From Kibdelosporangium philippinense (GTDB lineage Bacteria > Actinomycetota > Actinomycetes > Mycobacteriales > Pseudonocardiaceae): DNA of 64,000 bases. Below are positions 16,009 to 24,791 of this stretch, piece by piece. The stretch is from positions 1,617,501 through 1,681,500 of the forward strand of contig NZ_JAJVCN010000003.1 of NCBI RefSeq assembly GCF_021390435.2, given 5' to 3'. Numbering within the stretch: position 1 is the stretch's first letter; each line of letters opens with the position of its first letter. The notes beneath the pieces were generated by a model. The model saw only the letters and a program-made list of their open reading frames with translations, was not told the origin of the DNA and did not search any database. The position numbers and the translations under genes are program-made.

Positions 16009-18354
16009 ATGCACGGCGTGACTTTGTCGATAGACCAGCGGATCGCCGAGGAGCTGGGCGTCCGCGAGCACCAGGTGAAAGCCGCGGTCGACCTGCTCGA
16101 CGGCGGCGCGACCGTGCCGTTCATCGCCCGGTACCGCAAGGAGGTGACCGGCACGCTCGACGACGCGCAGCTGCGTACGCTCGAAGAGCGGCTGCGTTAC
16201 CTGCGAGAGCTCGAAGAGCGGCGGGTGGCGATCCTGGAATCGGTGCGATCGCAAGGGAAACTCACCGACGAGCTCGAGGAGCAGATCCGCACAGCGGATT
16301 CGAAGGCCCGGCTCGAGGACATCTACCTGCCGTACAAACCCAAGCGGCGGACCAAGGCGCAGATCGCCCGCGAGGCCGGTCTCGAGCCGCTCGCCGACCA
16401 GCTGCACGCCGACCCCACGCTCGACCCGCAGGCCACCGCGGCCGGATTCGTCGACCCAGAGAAGAACGTCGCGGACGCCGCGGCGGCGCTGGAAGGCGCC
16501 CGCTCGATCCTGGTCGAACGCTTCGGCGAGGACGCCGACCTGATCGGTGAGCTGCGTGAGCACATGTGGTCGCGCGGCCGTCTGGCCGCCAAGGTGCGCG
16601 AAGGCAAGGAAGAGGAGGGCGCGAAGTTCTCCGACTACTTCGACTTCGCCGAGCCGCTCACCAAGCTGCCGTCGCACCGGATCCTGGCGATGTTCCGCGG
16701 TGAGAAGGAAGAGATCCTGGATCTCAACCTCAACCCGGAGCCGGATGACGAGCCAGCGACCGGCCCGAGCGACTACGAGATCCGGATCGCCGCCAAGTTC
16801 GGTATCGACGACCAGGGCCGTCCCGCCGACAAATGGCTCAGCGACACGGTCCGTTGGGCCTGGCGTACCAGGATTCTCGTGCACCTCGGCATCGACCTGC
16901 GGATGCGCCTGCGCAACGCCGCCGAGGAGGAAGCGGTCCGCGTGTTCGCCGCGAACCTGCGTGACCTGCTGCTTGCCGCGCCTGCCGGAACCCGCGCGAC
17001 CATGGGCCTCGACCCCGGTTTCCGTACCGGCGTGAAGGTCGCGGTCGTCGACGGCACCGGCAAGGTCGTCGCCACCGATACGATCTACCCGCACGAGCCG
17101 CGGCGTGCCTGGGACGAATCGATCCACAAGCTGGCGTTCCTGTGCAAGCAGCACAACGTCGAACTGATCGCGATCGGCAACGGCACCGCGTCCCGTGAGA
17201 CCGACAAACTCGCGGGCGACCTGCTCAAGGCCCACCCGGACCTGCGGCTGACCAAGGTGATGGTGTCCGAGGCAGGCGCTTCGGTGTACTCGGCTTCGGC
17301 CTACGCCTCCGCGGAGCTGCCCGGACTCGACGTTTCCTTGCGTGGCGCGGTTTCCATCGCCCGCCGGCTGCAGGACCCGTTGGCAGAGCTGGTGAAGATC
17401 GACCCGAAGTCGATCGGTGTCGGCCAGTACCAGCACGACCTGTCCGAAGGAAAGCTGTCGCGGTCGCTTGACGCCGTCGTCGAAGACTGCGTGAACGCGG
17501 TCGGCGTCGACGTCAACACGGCCTCCGCGCCGCTGCTGACCCGCGTGTCGGGCATCGGCGAGGGCCTGGCCGAGAACATCGTGCTGCACCGCAACACCAA
17601 CGGACCGTTCCGGTCACGGACGGCGTTGAAGGAAGTCGCTCGCTTGGGCCCCAAGGCTTTCGAGCAGTGCGCGGGCTTCCTGCGGATCCCCGGCGGCGAC
17701 GACCCGCTCGACAACTCCAGCGTGCACCCGGAGTCCTACCCGGTCGTGCGGCGGATCCTCGACACGACCAAGACCGACGTGCGGTCGTTGATCGGCAGCC
17801 CGACGTTGAAGCAGTTGCGGCCGCAGGACTTCGCCGACGAGAAGTTCGGCCTGCCGACCGTCACCGACATCCTGGCCGAGCTGGACAAGCCGGGCCGCGA
17901 CCCGCGACCGGCGTTCAAGACCGCGACCTTCGCCGACGGCGTCGAGAAGATCGCCGACCTCAGGCCGGGGATGACGCTGGAAGGCGTGGTCACGAACGTG
18001 GCCGCGTTCGGCGCGTTCGTGGACATCGGCGTGCACCAGGACGGCCTCGTGCACGTGTCCGCGATGTCGAAGACCTTCGTCAAGGACCCGCGTGACGTGG
18101 TCAAACCCGGCGACATCGTCAAGGTGAAGGTGCTGGAGGTCGACATCCCGCGCAAGCGGATCGGCCTGACGCTGCGGCTGGACGACGAGCCCGGCAAGCC
18201 CGCACAGCAGCAAGGCGGCGGTGGCCGCCGGGACAACGGTGGTGGCCGCCAGCAGCAGCGCGGTGGTCAGCGCGGCGGCCAGCAGCGACGAAACGAGCCT
18301 GCCGCGAGCGGTTCGATGGCCGATGCCCTGCGACGCGCGGGATTCGGCAAGTAG
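16009..18354 (+). CDS. tex: Tex, RNA-binding transcription accessory protein
   Basis: 781 residues, the usual Tex length plus a short tail. The order is: helix-rich N-terminus (IAEELGVREHQVKAAVDLLD, PFIARYRKEVTG), a YqgF/RNase-H-like domain beginning near TMGLDPGFRTGVKVAVVDG (about residue 325), helix-hairpin-helix segments around 510-570, and an S1 RNA-binding domain (GMTLEGVVTNVAAFGAFVDIG to KVKVLEVD, about 645-712). The final ~60 residues are Gly/Gln/Arg-rich, like disordered RNA-binding tails. Tex binds nucleic acid and associates with transcription elongation. Start at 16009 is set by homology and an upstream GAGGG. Its TAG is directly followed by the convergent Thg1-like gene's stop. 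Confidence 0.95.
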   Translation: MHGVTLSIDQRIAEELGVREHQVKAAVDLLDGGATVPFIARYRKEVTGTLDDAQLRTLEERLRYLRELEERRVAILESVRSQGKLTDELEEQIRTADSKARLEDIYLPYKPKRRTKAQIAREAGLEPLADQLHADPTLDPQATAAGFVDPEKNVADAAAALEGARSILVERFGEDADLIGELREHMWSRGRLAAKVREGKEEEGAKFSDYFDFAEPLTKLPSHRILAMFRGEKEEILDLNLNPEPDDEPATGPSDYEIRIAAKFGIDDQGRPADKWLSDTVRWAWRTRILVHLGIDLRMRLRNAAEEEAVRVFAANLRDLLLAAPAGTRATMGLDPGFRTGVKVAVVDGTGKVVATDTIYPHEPRRAWDESIHKLAFLCKQHNVELIAIGNGTASRETDKLAGDLLKAHPDLRLTKVMVSEAGASVYSASAYASAELPGLDVSLRGAVSIARRLQDPLAELVKIDPKSIGVGQYQHDLSEGKLSRSLDAVVEDCVNAVGVDVNTASAPLLTRVSGIGEGLAENIVLHRNTNGPFRSRTALKEVARLGPKAFEQCAGFLRIPGGDDPLDNSSVHPESYPVVRRILDTTKTDVRSLIGSPTLKQLRPQDFADEKFGLPTVTDILAELDKPGRDPRPAFKTATFADGVEKIADLRPGMTLEGVVTNVAAFGAFVDIGVHQDGLVHVSAMSKTFVKDPRDVVKPGDIVKVKVLEVDIPRKRIGLTLRLDDEPGKPAQQQGGGGRRDNGGGRQQQRGGQRGGQQRRNEPAASGSMADALRRAGFGK

Positions 18355-19110
18355 TCAGGCTTTTCCAGCGATGAGGTCGGCGAGGAACTCCCGATAGGGC
18401 TCCTTCATCGGGAGTTCCCGCTCCTCACGCACGCGACGGCGGGTCGCGCTCACCACCATCGCCCGTTTCGGGTCGTACCCAGGGCGTTCGTAGGTCTCCC
18501 ACCACAAGCCGACACCACGGCGCTGCCACACGGGAACGTCGTTGAAGTTCACGCCGTGCCGGAAGAGCATTTCGTTCTTGGCCGAGGCATTCGCGCCTTC
18601 AAGGGCTTTCGTCGCCTCTTGCCTGCTACGGCCGTCTTTGCGCAATGTCCAGTAGCACCAGCCGTTCAGCGCGGAGCGGGCCGCGTCGGCCTGTCGCCAG
18701 GAGAAGTAGTCGATCACGTCGAGCGGGCCGGTACCGATCCAGACCCGGCTGTCGAACTGTGCCGGTTCGCCGACGGCGTGGGTGAAGGCCGCGGCCGTGA
18801 CACTGGCCGACAGGGAGACCAATTTCTCCACGCCACGGCCGAAAATCTGCGATTCGGGGTCAAGCAGCACCGAGATCTCGTCGCTCTCGGTGTAGGCGTA
18901 CCGGCCGCCGAACTCGACCAGCAACGCCCTCGCCGCCTCGGTCATCAGCTGGGAGAAACGTAAGTCGAACGGTTTGTCGTACCGCTGCTCGGTGAACCGC
19001 GAGAAGCTGCGGCCATCCACCCTCAGGATGGTCCACGCTCCCGGAGGCACGGTCATCGAGTGGAACCATTCCCGCGCCCGCTGGCCGGCCTCGAACTCCT
19101 CGCCGTGCAC
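18355..19110 (-). CDS. Thg1-like 3'-5' tRNA nucleotidyltransferase
   Basis: 251 residues. The palm-domain motifs of Thg1 are present: RVDGRSFSRFTE (metal-binding D32, with G33 and R34) and YTESDEISVLL (S76, D77, E78). Later GWCYWTLRKDG, SAKNEMLF and WQRRGVGLWWE fit the family too. Thg1 adds a 5' guanosine to tRNA-His in eukaryotes; bacterial Thg1-like proteins repair 5'-truncated RNAs by templated 3'-5' addition. Start is GTG 19110 with GAGGGG upstream; the frame runs much further upstream without family similarity. No RNA-repair partner lies next to it; the neighbours are tex (convergent, zero gap) and a lacI gene. Confidence 0.88.
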   Translation of the reverse strand: MHGEEFEAGQRAREWFHSMTVPPGAWTILRVDGRSFSRFTEQRYDKPFDLRFSQLMTEAARALLVEFGGRYAYTESDEISVLLDPESQIFGRGVEKLVSLSASVTAAAFTHAVGEPAQFDSRVWIGTGPLDVIDYFSWRQADAARSALNGWCYWTLRKDGRSRQEATKALEGANASAKNEMLFRHGVNFNDVPVWQRRGVGLWWETYERPGYDPKRAMVVSATRRRVREERELPMKEPYREFLADLIAGKA

Positions 19111-19178
19111 TTCCGCCCCTCTTGTCACCACATTGACACTGTGCGTGACACTAGCGGTATCCGCCGTGGTCAGCCTGA

Positions 19179-20021
19179 CTAGGTCGTGCCACGTATGACC
19201 AGCTCGTCCCGCCCGCCGACCCGATGTTCGGGAACACCGGTGTTGAGCTGGTCGAGCAGCAGTCTCGCGGCCAGCGAGCCGTCTGCGGCGTGATCGTGAC
19301 GGACCGCCGTGACCTCGGGGCGGACCATCCGGCACACCGCTGAGTCCTCCCAGGCGACCACGGCGAGGTCTGCTGGGATGCGCAGGCCGACATGCGCCAC
19401 GACCTTCGCCGCGGCCATGGGGTCTTCGTAGATCACCGCCGTGACGTCCTTCAGGTCTCGTGTCGCCGTCACGGCTTCGTCCGGACCTGCCGCGATGTGG
19501 GCGATCCTGGTGTGTCCTCGCTGTGTCAGGTGCTCGGTCACCTGTCGGCACTTGCCAGCGGTGTCCGGCAGGACCGCCGACATCTCCGGATGACTCGCAC
19601 CAACCAGGACACTGGGGACGCTCAGCTTGTGCAGCAACGCGATCCTTGGATCGTTCGGCACCGGATCGATCAGCAGCATGCCGTCCACCCGGCCGGACGC
19701 CCACCAGTCCTGGTAGGTCTCCTCCGCGTCCTTGGCGATCGCGAGCTGCAGGACGATGCCGTCGACAGCGAGCTCGCGTTCGATCCCCCTGACGACCGGC
19801 CACGGCACCTCACCGGCCACCACCAGCCCGATCACCCCGACCCGCTCGCTGGACAACGCCAGCGCCGCGATGTTGGCCCGCCAGCCCAGCGCGTGCGCGA
19901 TCCGCGACACCCGTTGCCTGGTCTCCTCAGACACGCCAGGACGGCCGTTGAGCGCATACGACACCGCCGCCTTGGACAGTCCAGCGCGCCGGGCTATATC
20001 GCCGATGGTTGGTCGCTTCAT
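19179..20021 (-). CDS. LacI-family transcriptional regulator
   Basis: 280 residues. The N-terminus KRPTIGDIARRAGLSKAAVS is a canonical LacI helix-turn-helix, with the hinge region by residue 60 (ALGWRAN). The periplasmic-binding-protein-like effector domain follows, with VIYEDPMAAAKVV and DLAVVAWEDSAVCRMVRPEVTAV typical of its second lobe. It is slightly short for the family (about 330) because the effector domain between ~110 and 190 is compact. ATG at 20021 is preceded by GGAGG. No sugar genes adjoin it, so its target is unclear. It lies 68 bp after the Thg1-like start, on the same strand. Confidence 0.88.
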   Translation of the reverse strand: MKRPTIGDIARRAGLSKAAVSYALNGRPGVSEETRQRVSRIAHALGWRANIAALALSSERVGVIGLVVAGEVPWPVVRGIERELAVDGIVLQLAIAKDAEETYQDWWASGRVDGMLLIDPVPNDPRIALLHKLSVPSVLVGASHPEMSAVLPDTAGKCRQVTEHLTQRGHTRIAHIAAGPDEAVTATRDLKDVTAVIYEDPMAAAKVVAHVGLRIPADLAVVAWEDSAVCRMVRPEVTAVRHDHAADGSLAARLLLDQLNTGVPEHRVGGRDELVIRGTT

Positions 20022-20197
20022 GTCCGCCTCCGCAAGTTCAGCCATCCGAGGGATACCCAGCCGACACCAGCAGCTCAAACCCCAATCCGAAATGACTATT
20101 CCGCCAACCAGCCACCCAAAACTGTCAGTACCTCCCGACAAGCTGTCGCCAAACAGGGTTCACCACGAACCCACCAAGCACACACCGAGGAGAAACC

Positions 20198-20668
20198 ATG
20201 GGAATCGTGGACTGCAGCGCCGACGTCCAAGCCAACGGCCGCAAGTACACCGTCCGCGCGGCTACCCTGCCTGCGGGCACCGATCACGACGAACGCGTCG
20301 AAGTCGCCCTGTCCAACCGTGATTCGGCAGGCGCGGCAACCGAATGCGGATCCTTCACACTCCCAGCCGACAGCCTCAACGTGGTCGGAAAACTGATCAG
20401 CCAGGTACTCACCGGACTGTCCACATTGAGCGGCCGAACAACCACAACCCCAGCAAACGCCCAAGCCCCGTGGACGAAGGAGCAGGACGAGGAACTGCTC
20501 GAACGCTGGGCGTCGGCAGGCGACACGTACAGCGCGCAGGCCTTCCGCCGCATCCTCGCCGAACATTTCGGCCGCACAACGGGATCCATCCGCGCGCGAT
20601 TGCTACGCATCGGCTGCGATCCGGACGCCCCTGGCCATGCATTCGTCCCGTTGCCCGGAGAGTCGTGA
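20198..20668 (+). CDS. Small protein with a C-terminal SANT/Myb-like helix-turn-helix
   Basis: 156 residues; GAGGAG stands upstream of the ATG. Residues ~1-85 look like a small beta-rich domain (DCSADVQANGRKYTVRAATL). Residues ~90-145 (WTKEQDEELLERWASAG, then SAQAFRRILAEHFGRTTGSI and RARLLRIGC) show the spaced Trp/acidic first helix and the GRTxGSIRARL third helix of SANT/Myb/Tri-helix-like DNA-binding domains, common in actinobacterial hypothetical proteins. It stands immediately before the 20.77-21.50 kb repeat array, a possible binding target. Function otherwise unknown. Confidence 0.7.
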   Translation: MGIVDCSADVQANGRKYTVRAATLPAGTDHDERVEVALSNRDSAGAATECGSFTLPADSLNVVGKLISQVLTGLSTLSGRTTTTPANAQAPWTKEQDEELLERWASAGDTYSAQAFRRILAEHFGRTTGSIRARLLRIGCDPDAPGHAFVPLPGES

Positions 20669-21733
20669 TGTTTCCGCACCCATGCCGACCACCGCCCCAC
20701 ACACCGTGATCCCCGATGCGATGCCTTCGTGAGCCCGCACCCTCACGAGACCTCGATCCCCACCACAACAACCCGGAGGCGCCATTCCCATCCACACCCG
20801 CTCGGCCCCGGTTCACACCCGCTACTCACCGGAGACGCCTTTCGCACCAACACCTCCCGGCTTCCAGCCCATTCCCCACACTCGCCACCCACTCGAGACG
20901 CACCTCGCCACCTACACCACAACCCACTCACCAACCACCGGAGCCGCCATCCCCACCAACACTCCCAACCACAAGCGCATCCCATACCCGCCACCCACCA
21001 ACACCACTCCCCCAACCAATCACCGGAGGCACCATTCCCAACACCTAAGCCAACGCACCTCCGCAGATCCCCGCACTCATCGGAGACGCTCCTCTCAACT
21101 AATGCCGCCCACCCACAACCTGTCCCTTCCACGCCCTACACACCGGAGGCGCCATTCCGTCCGAAACCAGAAACGCCCGCTACACGCCCGCCCAAGGAGG
21201 CCCTCTCCATCCACACCTGCCCACGCCGTTCTCCTTCCACGCTCACGTGCTCGTCGGAGGTGCCAATCCGTCAGCAACCACAACTCCCTCTACCCGCTCA
21301 AAGGAGGCCTGCTCGCAATCCACACCCGCCCCATGCCCACCTTCGTCCTACAGCGGCCCCATCCATGGAGCTGCTTTCCGATCGATGCCTAGCCACGACC
21401 GCGCACCCGCAGCACTCCGGAAGGCGCCTTCCGGAGGACTCAAAACCCGCGCTAGCCACCCACGCCCCGCCGACCTGACGCTCTGGAGAGGAGCCGCCAA
21501 TCGAAACTTTCTGTCCACGAAACTCGCCGCTCGGCCGCGATGATCTCGCTGAGTCGGATGATCCGCCGACCAGCCCAATCAGGGCAGCCGGCACATCGTG
21601 AGAGGTTTTCAGTTCCAGTCGATCACCTGCGGAGGTTGCTATTTCACCTTGTGAACAAACGCCTGGTTGCGCATTCACTTTCCATGCTGGTTAAGCTGCA
21701 CCCCGCCCAGCAGCTGGAGAAGGCGACAACACT
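20669..21733. repeat. Noncoding region with about 13 interspersed degenerate quasi-palindromic repeats
   Basis: This 1,065-bp gap has no convincing gene. Its plus strand is strongly C/A-rich. Within 20770-21500, a motif of about 15 bp with consensus CGGAGGCGCCATTCC recurs. The GGAG (or variant) core begins at 20775, 20831, 20894, 20940, 21025, 21082, 21145, 21196, 21256, 21303, 21367, 21419 and 21485, with intervals of 46-66 bp except one of 85. Three copies (20775, 21025, 21145) are almost identical. The copy at 21417-21434 is a perfect 18-bp palindrome. A further weak copy is at 21631. Intervening sequences are not conserved. The last ~190 bp hold the promoter of the downstream regulator gene. 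Confidence 0.65.
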
Positions 21734-24700
21734 GTGAGATTCGGCGTGCTCGGCCCGCTGACCGTGGCGGGCCCGGACGAGGAGGTTCGATTACGCGGTG
21801 AGCATCAGCGTGCCCTTTTGGCGATGCTGTTGTTCCACGCGAACCGGCCGGTGACCACCGACTTACTTGTCGGCGCGTTGTGGCCGGAGATGCCTCCGAA
21901 GTCGTATGCGTCGAACCTGCACACGTATGTGTCGCGGTTGCGGGCACGCCTTCCTGGTGTCCGGATCGATCTTGCTGGTCGTGGCTACCGACTGCAGGTC
22001 GCCACTGAGGACGTGGATCTCCTGGTGTTCCGGGAGGCCGCGGCCGCTGGGCGGAGTGCGGCGCGGGCCGGTCAGCCGGAGAAGGCGGCTGCCTTCTTCC
22101 GCAAGGCGTTGGCGCAGTGGCGCGGTCATCCGTTGACCGACATGCATGTGCCAGTGCTCGATGCCGAGCTCGGCAGGCTTGAGGCTGAGCGGTTGGCGGT
22201 GTTCGAGGACTGCGTGGACGCCGAGCTGGCGGCGGGCAGGCATGCGGAGTTGGCAGCCGAGCTACAGGCGGCGTTGGCGGAGAACCCGTTGCGGGAGCGC
22301 CTTGCCGGTCAGCTGATGCTGGCGTTGCAGCACTCGGGTAGGCAGGCCGAAGCGCTTGAGGTGTACCGGAATACTCGGTCCACGCTCATTGACGAGCTTG
22401 GTGTCGAGCCGGGGACCGCGTTGCGGCGGCTGCACACGTCGATGCTGCAAGGGGACGGCGACGACGCGCCGTTGCCACGGCCGACGTGGCCGATCTGTCA
22501 GCTGCCCGCGGTCGCTGCGGACTTCTCCGGGCGAGAGCAGCAGCTGGCCAAGGTGACTGGTCTGCTCAACCCTGGCGGGCACGGCGTGCCTGTCGTGGTG
22601 CTGAGCGGAGAACCGGGCGCGGGCAAGACCAGCTTGTCGATCGGCGCGGCGCACCAGGTGCGGTCGGTGTTCCCGGACGGCCAGCTGTTCGTGCCACTGT
22701 CCGGAGTGGACTCGCCACGGGATACCGGCGCGGTGTTGGCGGACCTGTTGCGTGGCCTCGGTGTCAGCGGTCCGGCGATCCCGGACGACCTGCATGCCAG
22801 GGCGGCGACCTATCGCGGGTTGCTGACCGACCGCAAGGTACTGGTGGTGCTGGACGACGCGGCGGATCCGGCACAGGTGCGGCCATTGCTGCCGGGCACG
22901 CCGGGCTGCGCGGTGCTGATCACCAGTCGCAAACGGCTGAGTGGCCTTGCTGGGGCGAACAGGGTCACGGTCGGGCGGCTGACAGGTGACGAGGCGCTGC
23001 GCCTGCTTGAGCGGATTGTCGGGCGGGCAAGGGTTTCCGCCGAGCGGGCGGACGCGGTGCGGATTGCCGACGCGTGCGGGAATCTGCCGCTGGCCCTGCG
23101 CATCGCCGGAACAAGGCTGGCGTTGCGGCCGAACCTTCGGCTCGGGTTGCTTGCCGATCGGTTGGAGGATGAGGGAAGGAGGCTGGACGAGCTCGAAGTC
23201 AGCGATCTTCAGGTACGAGCGAGCCTGACGCTCAGTTATGCCGCACTGGCGACGACGTCACAAGTCGCGTTGCGACGGCTCGGGTTGATCAACACCGTCA
23301 ACCTACCGGAGTGGCGGATCACGACGTTGCTCGACGGCCTGCCTGCCGAGGGCGTCGTCGAGGACTTGGTCGAGTCCGGCTTGCTGGAGCCGATGGGTAC
23401 CGACGAGACCGGCGAACCTCGCTACCGGTTGCACGACTTGGTAAGGGTGTTCGCGCTCGAGCGGGCGCGGGTCGAGGACAGCGCGCGGGAGCGGTACACG
23501 GGCGCGCGGACGATTATCGACGCGATCATCGGCATCGCGGATGTCGCGGCGCGCAAGTTGCCGTGGACGGTTCCGTTGCCACGCCTGCACGGTCCGATCC
23601 CGACGCAGCCCTTGGCGACCGAACTGGTCGAGCGGCTCACGGTCAACCCCGAGGCGTGGTTTGCCGCAGAGCGCGCGAATCTGCTCAACGGCATCCCGAA
23701 GATGACCGCGCTTGGCTGGCACACCGACTCGATCCTGTTGATGGACCGGCTTTCGGTGTATCTGTGGGCCGAGGGATTGTACGCGGACATGCGTGTGGCG
23801 TACCAGAGCATCGCTGACGCGTCGGACAAACTGAATCCACGGGTCGCCGCTCGCGCGAGGTCAGTACTCGCGTTGCTGTGGCATGCCCGCGGGCAGTACG
23901 AGAAGGCAGTGGGCGAGTATCGGACCTGCGCGACCGAACTGGCCGAGCTGGGTGAGGACGAAGCGCTGGCGTGGGTGCGCACCAACCTGGCGGCCTGTCT
24001 GATCGCGGTCGGCAAGTCGGACGAGTCGATCGAGCTGACCACGGCGGCCTGGGAGGAACTGCGGGACGACCCGTTCGCCGGTGGTTCAGTGCTGCGTACA
24101 CAGATCGCCGCGCTCAACCGGTTGGGGCGTACCGAGGAATCCGCGCGGATCGCGACCAAGGCGCTCGATCTCGCCAAGAACTTCGGCGAGCCAAGGCAAC
24201 TGGCGATGGCGTTGCACGACGAAGCTTGGGGCTGCGCGCTGGGCGAGGAAAACCTTGAGCGAGCGCATGAACTCGCCGAGGAGGCCATCTCCTTGCTGCG
24301 CTCGGTTGGTTCACGCTCGTCGCTCGCCAAAGCCTTGCGGACAATGGGTGCTGTGCTGGCTGGTTTGGGAAAGCGCGAGGAATCCGTGCGCGCGTTCCGG
24401 GAAGCCCGCGACATCGCACGGGAACTCACCGAGCGGCCAAGGGAACTGTCCTGCACCAGGGCGATCGCGGCGGCGTGGATCGGTGACGGCCGTGCGGACG
24501 AAGCGATCACGGTGCTCAACGAATGCCTTGACACATATCGGGAAATGGGAAGTACGTCGGCGACCACGATCACGTTGAACCTGCTGGCCGCCGCCTACGA
24601 CTCCCTGAACGACACTGTCGCGGCGAAGGATGCCCGCGCCGAAGCCGACCGGCTCGGCGATCCCCGGGACACGAACACCGCGACCCTGTTGAAAATGCTG

Positions 24701-24742
24701 CTGAATCTGACTGTCGCAACACCTTGGGGCGCAACACCTTAG
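21734..24742 (+). CDS. AfsR/SARP-family regulator (wHTH-BTAD-NB-ARC-TPR)
   Basis: 1,002 residues, complete. Residues 1-95 form the OmpR-like winged helix (VLGPLTVAG, HQRALLAMLLFHANRPV, YVSRLRARLPG). BTAD covers about 100-245 (ALEVYRNTRSTLIDELGVEPG). An NB-ARC domain has P-loop SGEPGAGKTS near 290-300 and VLVVLDDAADPAQVRPLLPG as Walker B. Multiple TPRs fill about 660-980. This is the full-length architecture of Streptomyces AfsR-type activators. GTG at 21734 follows GGAGAAGG. It lies just downstream of the repeat array; no biosynthetic cluster adjoins it here. Confidence 0.92.
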   Translation: MRFGVLGPLTVAGPDEEVRLRGEHQRALLAMLLFHANRPVTTDLLVGALWPEMPPKSYASNLHTYVSRLRARLPGVRIDLAGRGYRLQVATEDVDLLVFREAAAAGRSAARAGQPEKAAAFFRKALAQWRGHPLTDMHVPVLDAELGRLEAERLAVFEDCVDAELAAGRHAELAAELQAALAENPLRERLAGQLMLALQHSGRQAEALEVYRNTRSTLIDELGVEPGTALRRLHTSMLQGDGDDAPLPRPTWPICQLPAVAADFSGREQQLAKVTGLLNPGGHGVPVVVLSGEPGAGKTSLSIGAAHQVRSVFPDGQLFVPLSGVDSPRDTGAVLADLLRGLGVSGPAIPDDLHARAATYRGLLTDRKVLVVLDDAADPAQVRPLLPGTPGCAVLITSRKRLSGLAGANRVTVGRLTGDEALRLLERIVGRARVSAERADAVRIADACGNLPLALRIAGTRLALRPNLRLGLLADRLEDEGRRLDELEVSDLQVRASLTLSYAALATTSQVALRRLGLINTVNLPEWRITTLLDGLPAEGVVEDLVESGLLEPMGTDETGEPRYRLHDLVRVFALERARVEDSARERYTGARTIIDAIIGIADVAARKLPWTVPLPRLHGPIPTQPLATELVERLTVNPEAWFAAERANLLNGIPKMTALGWHTDSILLMDRLSVYLWAEGLYADMRVAYQSIADASDKLNPRVAARARSVLALLWHARGQYEKAVGEYRTCATELAELGEDEALAWVRTNLAACLIAVGKSDESIELTTAAWEELRDDPFAGGSVLRTQIAALNRLGRTEESARIATKALDLAKNFGEPRQLAMALHDEAWGCALGEENLERAHELAEEAISLLRSVGSRSSLAKALRTMGAVLAGLGKREESVRAFREARDIARELTERPRELSCTRAIAAAWIGDGRADEAITVLNECLDTYREMGSTSATTITLNLLAAAYDSLNDTVAAKDARAEADRLGDPRDTNTATLLKMLLNLTVATPWGATP

Positions 24743-24773
24743 GGTCGGACGTACCCCTAGTCCGCCCGACCCT
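24741..24773 (+). terminator. Hairpin terminator after the AfsR-like gene
   Basis: AGGGTCGGACG at 24741-24751 pairs with CGCCCGACCCT at 24763-24773, an 11-bp stem with one mismatch and an 11-base loop. It begins within the stop codon and sits between two convergent genes. There is no T-run, as is common in high-GC actinomycetes. Confidence 0.5.
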
Positions 24774-24791
24774 GCCCCCGGCGTCTTTGCA

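Noticed and set aside
15988..17589. 533-codon minus-strand frame opposite tex
   Set aside because: Antisense to an unmistakable tex gene; long open antisense frames are usual in high-GC DNA and the translation has no family similarity.
20729..21478. Plus-strand 249-codon Pro/His/Thr-rich reading frame across the array
   Set aside because: No ribosome-binding site, composition simply follows the C/A-rich strand, and array copies fall in different frames (for example 20775 and 20940 against 21025), so the motif is not conserved as peptide.
20770..21500. Repeat array considered as a CRISPR locus
   Set aside because: Repeats are only ~15 bp and degenerate (several copies match half the consensus), spacer lengths range from about 30 to 70 bp, and no cas gene is nearby.
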